Part shown: one piece after another, positions 1 to 6,221 of the stretch
Layout of the letters: every line of letters begins with the position of its first letter
Position numbering within the stretch: position 1 is the first letter of the stretch
NCBI GenBank assembly: GCA_903933395.1
Contig: CAIZKA010000341.1
Coordinates: forward strand, 1-28,433
Direction: 5' to 3'
Source of the DNA: an uncultured beta proteobacterium
GTDB lineage: Bacteria; Pseudomonadota; Gammaproteobacteria; Burkholderiales; Rhodocyclaceae
DNA: 28,433 nt
Made by a program: the position numbers and the translations under genes
The notes under the pieces: generated by a model
The model's database searches: none
Told to the model about the DNA's origin: nothing
Seen by the model: the letters and a program-made list of their open reading frames with translations, nothing else

Positions 1-349
1 AAACAAGGACAAGCTGAAGGCGGTGCCGATCGTCGACAAGGCCGGCAAGCCCGCCGTGCTGCCCTCGCTGAGTACCGTAATCGACGGCAGTTATCAGCCG
101 CTGGCGCGTCCGATCTTCATCTATGTCAATGCCAAGTCGGCGGACAAGCCAGAGATCAAGGAGTTCGTCGAGTTCTACATGAAGCAGGCTGAAAAGCTGA
201 CCAAGGAAGTGAAGTACGTGCCCCTGCCGGCCAAGGCCTATGCCTACAACCTCGAGCATTTTGCCAAGCGCGTGAAGGGCACCAAGTTCGCCGGCGAAAA
301 CAAGGTTGGTCTGACCATCGAGGAATTGATGAAGCTGGAAGCGAAGTGA
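1..349 (+). CDS. pstS: PstS, phosphate ABC transporter substrate-binding protein (3' part only)
   Basis: This is the C-terminal part of a periplasmic phosphate-binding protein; the gene starts before the window. The frame is open from base 2 and ends in TGA at 347-349, giving about 115 residues. The visible part contains the PLARPIFIYV stretch and an FVEFYMKQAEKL helix typical of the last lobe of PstS-type binding proteins. The family captures inorganic phosphate in the periplasm and passes it to the PstC/PstA membrane channel. pstC, pstA and pstB follow directly, which supports the call more strongly than the fragment alone. The signal peptide, the phosphate-contacting residues and any Pho box lie outside the window and cannot be assessed. 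Confidence 0.88.
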   Translation, partial: NKDKLKAVPIVDKAGKPAVLPSLSTVIDGSYQPLARPIFIYVNAKSADKPEIKEFVEFYMKQAEKLTKEVKYVPLPAKAYAYNLEHFAKRVKGTKFAGENKVGLTIEELMKLEAK

Positions 350-353
350 GCAA

Positions 354-391
354 TGGCGGGGGTGGCGCCTTTCGGCGAACCGCTCCCGCTG
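354..391 (+). promoter_or_regulatory. Stem-loop in the pstS-pstC spacer
   Basis: The 103-bp gap between pstS and pstC can fold into a long hairpin. The inner stem is CGCC (366-369) with GGCG (374-377), closed by a TTTC loop. After an AA bulge (378-379) pairing resumes between 354-365 and 380-391, including several G-U pairs. No run of T follows, so it does not look like a full terminator. By analogy with other binding-protein-dependent importers, such a hairpin can protect the pstS message and keep pstS expressed above the channel genes. That role is inferred; only the pairing is seen. Confidence 0.5.
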
Positions 392-452
392 CTTGTTGAC
401 GTCGCTACCGTTTGCCGCATATGAAGATTTTCTCAGAGTTTCCCGCAATTAC

Positions 453-1403
453 ATGAGCGCCACGCTGTCACCGCCCCACTCAATGCCGGTCGGCAGTCAC
501 GTTAGTGACCGGCTGAGCAGGAAGGCCTCGCGCCATGTCAAGGAGCGCATCATCGAGGCCCTGTTGTTCAGCGCCGCGGCGTTTTCGGTGTTTGTCACGG
601 GCGCCATCGTCTATGTGCTGGTCAAGGAGTCCTGGGTCTTCTTCGAGACCGTACCGCTGTCGGATTTCCTCTTCGACACACAATGGACGCCGCTGTTCGA
701 CGACGCGCACTACGGTATCATGGTGCTGCTCTCCGGCACCCTGACCAGTTCCGGCGTGGCCCTGCTGGTCGCCATCCCGCTGGGTACCATCATCGCCCTC
801 TACCTGTCCGAGTTTGCCGGCTTCAAGGTGCGCGAGATTGCCAAGCCCTTTCTCGAACTGCTGGGTGGCGTTCCCACCATCGTCTATGGCTACTTCGCGC
901 TGACGATGATCACGCCGCTGCTGCAGAAGATCTACCCGGATCTGCCGGGCTTCAACCTGCTCTCCGCCGGCCTGGTGATGGGCATCATGATCATTCCCTA
1001 CGTCGCCTCGCTCTCCGAAGACGCCATGCGTGCGGTGCCAATGGCGCTGCGCGAGGGTTCCTATGCGATGGGGGCGACGCGACTGCAGACGGCGCTGTGG
1101 GTGGTGACGCCGGCGGCGACCTCGGGCATCGCCTCGGCCTACATCCTCGGCATTTCGCGCGCTGTCGGCGAGACCATGATCCTCGCCGTGGCGGCCGGCA
1201 TGCAGCCCAACCTGACCTTCAACCCGACCGAACCGGGTGCGACCATCACCTCCTACATCGTGCAGGTGGCTCTGGGCGACCTGCCGCACGGTTCGATCGG
1301 CTACCAGACCATCTTCGCCGCCGGCCTCACGCTGCTGCTGATGACGCTGGCCTTCAACCTGCTCGGCTACTGGCTGCGCAAACGTTTCCGCGAGGTGTAT
1401 TGA
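453..1403 (+). CDS. pstC: PstC, phosphate ABC transporter permease
   Basis: PstC is one of the two inner-membrane permease subunits of the Pst phosphate importer. The product is 316 residues, a usual length for the family. It shows a hydrophilic N-terminus, a first membrane segment around residues 35-60, five more hydrophobic segments, and the EAA loop (REGSYAMGATRLQTALW) that docks with the ATPase. The frame is open upstream to a TTG at 393, but the ATG at 453 gives the normal PstC N-terminus. A second in-frame ATG at 483 has no better ribosome site. It is followed after one base by pstA and belongs to the pstSCAB operon. Confidence 0.95.
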   Translation: MSATLSPPHSMPVGSHVSDRLSRKASRHVKERIIEALLFSAAAFSVFVTGAIVYVLVKESWVFFETVPLSDFLFDTQWTPLFDDAHYGIMVLLSGTLTSSGVALLVAIPLGTIIALYLSEFAGFKVREIAKPFLELLGGVPTIVYGYFALTMITPLLQKIYPDLPGFNLLSAGLVMGIMIIPYVASLSEDAMRAVPMALREGSYAMGATRLQTALWVVTPAATSGIASAYILGISRAVGETMILAVAAGMQPNLTFNPTEPGATITSYIVQVALGDLPHGSIGYQTIFAAGLTLLLMTLAFNLLGYWLRKRFREVY

Positions 1404-1404
1404 A

Positions 1405-2331
1405 ATGATGACAGCCGCCGACCTCGCTGCCATTCGCGCCATCATCACGCGGGCCAAACGCTGGGACCTGTTCTTCTCCCTGCTCGGCATCCTGTCGCTG
1501 ATGGTGGGTGTGCTGACCTTCACTGTGCTCTTCGTCGACATGGCGATTCAGGGCGTACCGCGCCTGAACCTGGATTTCTTCACCTCATTTCCTTCACGCA
1601 AGGCTGCCAATGCCGGCATTCTCTCGGCCTGGGTCGGCACCGTGCTGGTGATGCTGCTGACGGCGCTGGCGGCCGTGCCGCTGGGGGTGGCCGCCGGCGT
1701 CTATCTCGAAGAATATGCGCCGAAGAACTGGATGACGGACATCATCGAGATCAACATCAGCAACCTCGCCGGCATCCCGTCGATCGTCTATGGCCTGCTG
1801 GCGCTCGGCCTGTTCGTGTATTACTTCGGCTTCGGCCAGAGCATCCTCTCCGCCGGCCTGACGCTGGCGCTGCTGATCCTGCCGGTGATCATCGTCGCCA
1901 CGCGGGAAGCCATCCGCGCCATTCCGCAATCGATCCACGAAGGCTCCTATGCCTGCGGCGCGACTACCTGGCAGACCGTCAGCGACCATATCCTGCCGTA
2001 TTCCTCGGCCGGGATACTCACAGGCGTCATCATCGGCATGGCGCGCGCCATCGGCGAGACGGCGCCCATCATCACCATCGGCGCGCTGACTTTCATAGCC
2101 TTCCTGCCACCGGCGCCCTTCACGGGCGAGCCGCCGGCCGGGCTGTTCGACTGGATCTTCGCGCCCTTCACGGTGATGCCGATCCAGATGTTCAACTGGA
2201 CTTCGCGGCCCGAGGCGGCTTTCGCGATAAACGCCGCCGCCGCGGGCTTCGTCCTGGTTTTCATGACCCTGGCCATGAACGGTCTGGCCATCTACGTGCG
2301 CTATCGTCTGCGTAAAAACATCAAGTGGTGA
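1405..2331 (+). CDS. pstA: PstA, phosphate ABC transporter permease
   Basis: PstA pairs with PstC to form the transmembrane phosphate channel. The 308-residue product has six predicted hydrophobic segments. It carries the second EAA loop of the complex (HEGSYACGATTWQTVSDHI), followed by the GMARAIGETAPI stretch that is strongly conserved in PstA. The ATG at 1405 lies one base after the pstC stop and has a GAGGTG ribosome site at 1391-1396. A second ATG follows immediately at 1408 and could also serve. The 3' end touches the start region of pstB, so translation is probably coupled. Confidence 0.95.
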   Translation: MMTAADLAAIRAIITRAKRWDLFFSLLGILSLMVGVLTFTVLFVDMAIQGVPRLNLDFFTSFPSRKAANAGILSAWVGTVLVMLLTALAAVPLGVAAGVYLEEYAPKNWMTDIIEINISNLAGIPSIVYGLLALGLFVYYFGFGQSILSAGLTLALLILPVIIVATREAIRAIPQSIHEGSYACGATTWQTVSDHILPYSSAGILTGVIIGMARAIGETAPIITIGALTFIAFLPPAPFTGEPPAGLFDWIFAPFTVMPIQMFNWTSRPEAAFAINAAAAGFVLVFMTLAMNGLAIYVRYRLRKNIKW

Positions 2332-2336
2332 ACCCA

Positions 2337-3143
2337 ATGCAAATACCCAGCACCGGATTGGCGGCGGGCGTCGAGGGCGCCGTGCTCAAGGCCGATGTCC
2401 GCGACCTCGACTTCTACTATGGCGCCTTCCATGCGCTGAAGCGGGTGTCGATGCCCATCCATGATCACATGGTGACGGCACTGATCGGCCCTTCGGGGTG
2501 CGGCAAGTCCACACTGCTGCGCTGCTTCAACCGCATGCACGACCTGTATCCCGGCAATCGCTACGCCGGCGGCGGCATCGTCCTCTACCCGGACGATACC
2601 AACCTGCTATCGCCTGATGTCGATCCGATCGAAGTCCGCATGCGCATCAGCATGGTGTTCCAGAAGCCCAACCCCTTCCCCAAGTCGATCTACGAGAACG
2701 TCGCCTACAGCCTGCGCGTGCGCGGCATGAGCAACAAGAGCGAACTCGACGATCGCGTCGAATCGGCGTTGAAGGGCGCCGCACTTTGGAACGAGGTCAG
2801 CAACCGGCTCAAGGAACTCGGCGCCAATCTTTCCGGCGGCCAGCAGCAGCGCCTGTGCATCGCCCGCGCCCTGGCCTCCGATCCGGAGATCATCCTGTTC
2901 GACGAACCGACCTCGGCGCTCGACCCGATCGCCACGGCCAGCATCGAGGAACTGATCATCGAACTGAAGGAAAAGGTCACCATCCTGATCGTCACCCACA
3001 ACATGCAGCAGGCGGCGCGCATCTCTGACTTCACCGCCTACATGTACCTCGGCGAAATGGTCGAGTTCGGCGTTACCGACCAGATTTTCATCAAGCCGCA
3101 GAAGAAGGCGACGGAAGACTACATTACCGGGCGTTTCGGCTAA
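2337..3143 (+). CDS. pstB: PstB, phosphate ABC transporter ATP-binding protein
   Basis: PstB is the cytoplasmic ATPase that powers phosphate import. From the ATG at 2337 the product has 268 residues. It contains Walker A GPSGCGKS (51-58), the Q-loop glutamine at about 109, the signature LSGGQQQR (165-172), Walker B IILFDE (185-190) and the switch histidine at about 221. The segment after Walker A (LYPDDTNLL) belongs to the PstB subfamily. An in-frame GTG at 2325 overlaps the end of pstA and would add four residues; neither start has a strong ribosome site. It is the last gene of the operon in the window, with no phoU after it, so the phosphate-signalling partner must be encoded elsewhere. Confidence 0.95.
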   Translation: MQIPSTGLAAGVEGAVLKADVRDLDFYYGAFHALKRVSMPIHDHMVTALIGPSGCGKSTLLRCFNRMHDLYPGNRYAGGGIVLYPDDTNLLSPDVDPIEVRMRISMVFQKPNPFPKSIYENVAYSLRVRGMSNKSELDDRVESALKGAALWNEVSNRLKELGANLSGGQQQRLCIARALASDPEIILFDEPTSALDPIATASIEELIIELKEKVTILIVTHNMQQAARISDFTAYMYLGEMVEFGVTDQIFIKPQKKATEDYITGRFG

Positions 3144-3267
3144 GGCGCAGCTACGCCTGCAAGAAGTCGGCGCTGGCGATACGGCGCAGCCTTATGGTCG
3201 GACGCGCGCCTGCGTCGGCTTGCGGCGGTGATCGTTGTCAGGGGCGCAGGCAACGGCGCACCAATCC
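3144..3267. other. Convergent intergenic region pstB / unknown gene
   Basis: This 124-bp gap separates the converging pst and frd operons. It contains two short GC-rich hairpins: AGGCG (3143-3147) with CGCCT (3154-3158), and GACGC (3201-3205) with GCGTC (3212-3216). Neither is followed by a T-run on either strand, so I cannot call an intrinsic terminator. I see no convincing coding frame in it. Confidence 0.3.
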
Positions 3268-3921
3268 TCATGCTTGAATGCTAACGCCGGGCGGCCGGTA
3301 AGCGGCCGCGGCGATCTCCTGCGCCAAAGGCCGTGCCACCCCGAGCATGACATTGAGCAATTCCTGCGCAATCAGTTCGCGCAAGGGGACCAGGGGTCCC
3401 GGCAGGCGCACCGAGCGGCTCAAGGAACGGGTTTCCTCGGCGTACAGGCGAAAAAGCTCATGCAGCAGCTGTGCGAATTCGTCGCGAGAGAAGCTCGCGT
3501 GCATCGCGCTGCGCAAGCCAGGCCGGTTGCCGCGGGCGTGCAGAATTCTCAGGGCGGCTTCGTGCAGCAGTTTCATGCGCCGGGCACGGATCGGTGCGAT
3601 CTCCTCGTAGCGGATCACGATCTCGACCGGGAACCGGCCGACGCGGGCGAGGAACATGCGGTCGATGTCCTTGGTCGCCTGCAGCAGTTGCGGCAGGATC
3701 TCGCTCCATTCGAGCGGACCCGCCTCCATCAGTTCGCGGGCGCGCAGGATCACCAGGGTGTCCTTCCTTATCTCCTTGTCCACATTCAGCGCCAGCACCG
3801 GTTCCAGATGCGGCAGGGCCAGGCGGAGGGGCAGGGCGGCGCGCAGCGCGGTAGTTGTGCGCCGGCTGTAGGCGTTGAGGATCCGGCCGTTGAGTCTGGC
3901 GAGGGAACGCGCCGGCTTCAC
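3268..3921 (-). CDS. Unknown helical protein, last gene of the frd operon
   Basis: I do not recognise this 217-residue protein. It is rich in Arg, Leu, Ala and Glu and looks largely helical. There is no signal peptide, no clear membrane segment and no cysteine cluster. Recognisable landmarks are an RRTTTALRAALPLRLALPHL region near residue 20-39 and a repeated helix-with-arginine pattern (IAPIRARRMKLLHEAALRIL) near the middle. The start is a GTG at 3921; internal starts are possible. It lies 16 bases after the methyltransferase gene on the same strand, so it is probably cotranscribed with frdABCD. A role in assembling or serving that enzyme or its quinone pool would be a guess from position only. 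Confidence 0.7.
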   Translation of the reverse strand: MKPARSLARLNGRILNAYSRRTTTALRAALPLRLALPHLEPVLALNVDKEIRKDTLVILRARELMEAGPLEWSEILPQLLQATKDIDRMFLARVGRFPVEIVIRYEEIAPIRARRMKLLHEAALRILHARGNRPGLRSAMHASFSRDEFAQLLHELFRLYAEETRSLSRSVRLPGPLVPLRELIAQELLNVMLGVARPLAQEIAAAAYRPPGVSIQA

Positions 3922-3937
3922 CTCGTTGCGGTTCCGG

Positions 3938-4708
3938 TCAGGCTTGGGCAGCCTGCAGCGGCTTTACCGCGCGGTGAAAGCCCAGCATGCCATGAAACAC
4001 GGTATCCACCTTGACGTCGACATAGCCCAGTTCGCGCAGCAGGATAGACAGTTCCTCGGCGGTATAGAACAGTTCCAGCGCATCGAGGAAATACTGCTTG
4101 GCCTTGGCCGCCGCCGGGCCACTGCCGACGATCAGGCCGGTCAGGCCGAGGCAACTGCGCAGATAGGTGTAGTAGAGCTTTTTAACGATCGGATTACGTG
4201 GGCGCAGCATGTCGGAATGGTGGAAATGGCCGCCGGGCTTGAGCACGCGCAGGATCTCGGTGAACACCTCGCGCACGCGCAGGTGGCGCGAGGCGAACTG
4301 CAGCGTGACGATGTCGAAGTGGTTGTCGGGAAAGGGCAGGGTATGCACGTCGCCGATGGTGCTTTTGATCTGGAAGCCCTGAGCGGCGGCGCGTTGCTGG
4401 CCGACGGTTTGCATGGCGACGCTGCGGTCCATGGCGTGCACGTCCAGCGTCGGCTCACGCTGCAACAGGGCGATGCCGATGGCGTTGGTGCCGGCGCAAA
4501 CGTCGAGCACCTTCTGCTTCGGCTGCAGATCCACCAGTTGCATGAAGCGCCGCAGGAAGTTGCCGAACTGCCCGAGGGCCGCAATGTTGTTGGCGCGGTC
4601 GTAGTAGGGGGCGACGTCGGCGAAGACGTCGTTCAGTTCATTGCTCCAGACATCGCCGAGACGCTCCTCGCGTACAGCTTCCCTTGAGGCCAGTGGGGGT
4701 GGTGCCAT
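3938..4708 (-). CDS. UbiE/COQ5-like class I SAM methyltransferase
   Basis: The 256-residue product follows the UbiE/MenG plan. It has an N-terminal VFADVAPYYDRAN segment matching the 'F..VA..YD..N' opening of quinone C-methyltransferases. SAM-binding motif I is VLDVCAGTNAIG (67-78), an acidic residue follows at D94, GDVHTLPFPD lies at 119-128, and the RVLKPGG motif at 154-160. UbiE enzymes methylate the ring of ubiquinone and menaquinone precursors. Two things are odd: motif I has Asn where UbiE normally has the second Gly, and the FASRHL stretch differs from the usual FGLRN. The gene starts 36 bases after frdD, so a role in making or modifying the quinone used by fumarate reductase is an attractive inference. 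It may be a paralogue of a housekeeping ubiE elsewhere. Confidence 0.8.
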   Translation of the reverse strand: MAPPPLASREAVREERLGDVWSNELNDVFADVAPYYDRANNIAALGQFGNFLRRFMQLVDLQPKQKVLDVCAGTNAIGIALLQREPTLDVHAMDRSVAMQTVGQQRAAAQGFQIKSTIGDVHTLPFPDNHFDIVTLQFASRHLRVREVFTEILRVLKPGGHFHHSDMLRPRNPIVKKLYYTYLRSCLGLTGLIVGSGPAAAKAKQYFLDALELFYTAEELSILLRELGYVDVKVDTVFHGMLGFHRAVKPLQAAQA

Positions 4709-4744
4709 TGGTCTTGTTCTTTCCCTGAGTAGTGAGTGGGTAGC

Positions 4745-5086
4745 TTATATTCGCAGCAGGAACACCGCGGATGCAATGCTGCCGGCTATGGCTGCAGCAT
4801 ACAGCAGCGTCGCGACCAGCGTGTCGGCACGCAGGCCGAAATCAAAGCAGGTGCAGCGAAGGCGATGTGCCGAACTCCACAGCGAGAGGGCGACTACGCC
4901 AAAGAGGATCAATTTGCCGAGGCCGTTGCCGGCGAAGGCATGCAACTTCTCGTAGCCGAGACCGGCAGGAACGTGGCCCAGCGCCGCCATGAAGGTGAGT
5001 ACGACGATCACCGGGATGCAGAAGGCGATGACGGTTCCGCCGGCGGCAAACGGGAACCAGACGACAGGTTTGTGCGACTTGGCCAT
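4745..5086 (-). CDS. frdD: FrdD, fumarate reductase membrane anchor subunit D
   Basis: FrdD is one of two small membrane subunits that anchor the FrdAB catalytic dimer and form the quinol site. The 113-residue product is close to the 119 residues of E. coli FrdD. It has three hydrophobic segments (about 12-35, 55-75 and 88-112). The LSLWSSAHRL stretch with H74 matches the LPLWCGLHRM region of the E. coli protein, which lies near the quinone site. The ATG at 5086 is two bases after the frdC stop. Sequence similarity is modest, as usual for this subunit, but the position after frdABC makes the call firm. This anchor type normally binds no haem. Confidence 0.88.
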   Translation of the reverse strand: MAKSHKPVVWFPFAAGGTVIAFCIPVIVVLTFMAALGHVPAGLGYEKLHAFAGNGLGKLILFGVVALSLWSSAHRLRCTCFDFGLRADTLVATLLYAAAIAGSIASAVFLLRI

Positions 5087-5088
5087 GG

Positions 5089-5481
5089 TCAGAACACTCC
5101 CGCAACAAAGAGGACGACGACGGACAGCACTGCCCACGCCGCATAGTGCGCACCCGAAATCAGGTTGCCGGGCACGAAGTCCTCGCCGATCTGTATGGGC
5201 ATGGCCTTTTGCGTGGCGTTGAACCAGGTGGCGGCGTGATAGACGGCGGCGACCAGACACAGGAATTGAAACACCACCGAAGCCGGGCTCTTCAGCGCCG
5301 CCAGAAAGCCTTCCCAAGCCGCCGGTCCGGCCGAAAGTCGCTGCAGGCCGACCACCAGCAGCACGCAGTAGGCACCGATGAAAATGCTGGTGATCTCGCG
5401 CGACATGTAGCGCAGGTAGCGTGGATGGCGGAAATACCAGGACGTCGGTGGTACCTCTCTAATCAAGGGGTTGCGGCTCAT
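5089..5481 (-). CDS. frdC: FrdC, fumarate reductase membrane anchor subunit C
   Basis: The product has 130 residues, the same size class as E. coli FrdC. It starts with a polar segment (SWYFRHPRYLRYMSRE), followed by three membrane spans. E29 and H82 (in AVYHAATWF) fall at the same numbers as the functionally important Glu29 and His82 of E. coli FrdC. This supports a haem-free type D quinol:fumarate reductase anchor rather than a cytochrome b558 or SdhC. The start overlaps the frdB stop by four bases (ATGA), indicating translational coupling. No single- or double-haem ligand pattern is visible. Confidence 0.93.
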   Translation of the reverse strand: MSRNPLIREVPPTSWYFRHPRYLRYMSREITSIFIGAYCVLLVVGLQRLSAGPAAWEGFLAALKSPASVVFQFLCLVAAVYHAATWFNATQKAMPIQIGEDFVPGNLISGAHYAAWAVLSVVVLFVAGVF

Positions 5482-6221
5482 GACTTGCCTCCCGGAATCA
5501 GGTGTTCGACGATCCAGTCGATCGAGCTGGTGATCTTCATCTGCTGCAGGGCGCTGGCCGGATCGACATGGGCCGGACAGACCTCGGAACAGGCGCCGAC
5601 GAAAGTGCATTCCCAGACGCCTTCGTGGGTCGCGACGACCTCCTGCCTTTCCTTGCGTCCGCCGTCCCGCGAATCCTGGTTGTAGCGGTGCGCCAGGGTC
5701 AGCGCCGCCGGGCCGATGAAGTCCGGCGTCAGGCCGTACTCGGGGCAGGCGGCGTAGCACAGCATGCAGTTGATGCACATCGAATACTGGCGGAACTTCA
5801 TCAGCTGCGCCGGGGTCTGCTTGTACTCGCCCTCGCTGATCGGCTTTTTTTCTTTCGGGATGATGTAGGGCTTGACGCGCTTGAGCTTTTCCATGAAGTC
5901 GTCGGGCGCGGTGACCAGGTCGCGCTCGACCGGAAAGTGTGCCAGCGGCTCGACCCGGATCACGCCCTCATAGGCGCGCAGGAAGGCATGGCAGGACAGC
6001 TTCGGCTCGCCGTTGATCATCATGCCGCAACTGCCGCATACGGCCATGTGGCAGGACCAGCGGTAATTGAGTGTGGGATCGATGTCGGCCTTGATCTTGT
6101 TTAGCGCATCGAGCACCACCCATTCTTCCTGACACATCACTTCGTAGCGCTGAAAGTGGGCTTCGGTATCGGTGTCCGGGTTGTAGCGCAGGACTTCCAG
6201 CTGGACCAGACGCTCTTTCAT
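5478..6221 (-). CDS. frdB: FrdB, fumarate reductase iron-sulfur subunit
   Basis: FrdB carries electrons between the membrane quinol site and the FAD of FrdA. The 247-residue protein (E. coli FrdB is 244) has the [2Fe-2S] ligands C57, C62, C65 and C77. It then has the [4Fe-4S] and [3Fe-4S] ligands in CINCMLCYAACP (C149, C152, C155, C159) and CTFVGACSEVCP (C205, C211, C215). The stretch FIGPAALTLAHRYN is nearly identical to the E. coli FrdB counterpart, which separates it from SdhB. The ATG at 6221 overlaps the frdA stop by four bases. A longer open frame to 6332 lies within frdA and is not used. Confidence 0.96.
   Translation of the reverse strand: MKERLVQLEVLRYNPDTDTEAHFQRYEVMCQEEWVVLDALNKIKADIDPTLNYRWSCHMAVCGSCGMMINGEPKLSCHAFLRAYEGVIRVEPLAHFPVERDLVTAPDDFMEKLKRVKPYIIPKEKKPISEGEYKQTPAQLMKFRQYSMCINCMLCYAACPEYGLTPDFIGPAALTLAHRYNQDSRDGGRKERQEVVATHEGVWECTFVGACSEVCPAHVDPASALQQMKITSSIDWIVEHLIPGGKS

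Noticed and set aside
480..1541. Long minus-strand open frame opposite pstC and pstA
   Set aside because: It is a GC-rich antisense shadow with Gln/His/Arg-rich composition and no family likeness; the plus strand encodes clear PstC and PstA.
3938..4708. Methyltransferase as RquA (rhodoquinone synthesis)
   Set aside because: RquA proteins, as I remember them, have a YWWAYV-type N-terminus and an ACVYGD-type motif I. Neither is present; this sequence follows UbiE.
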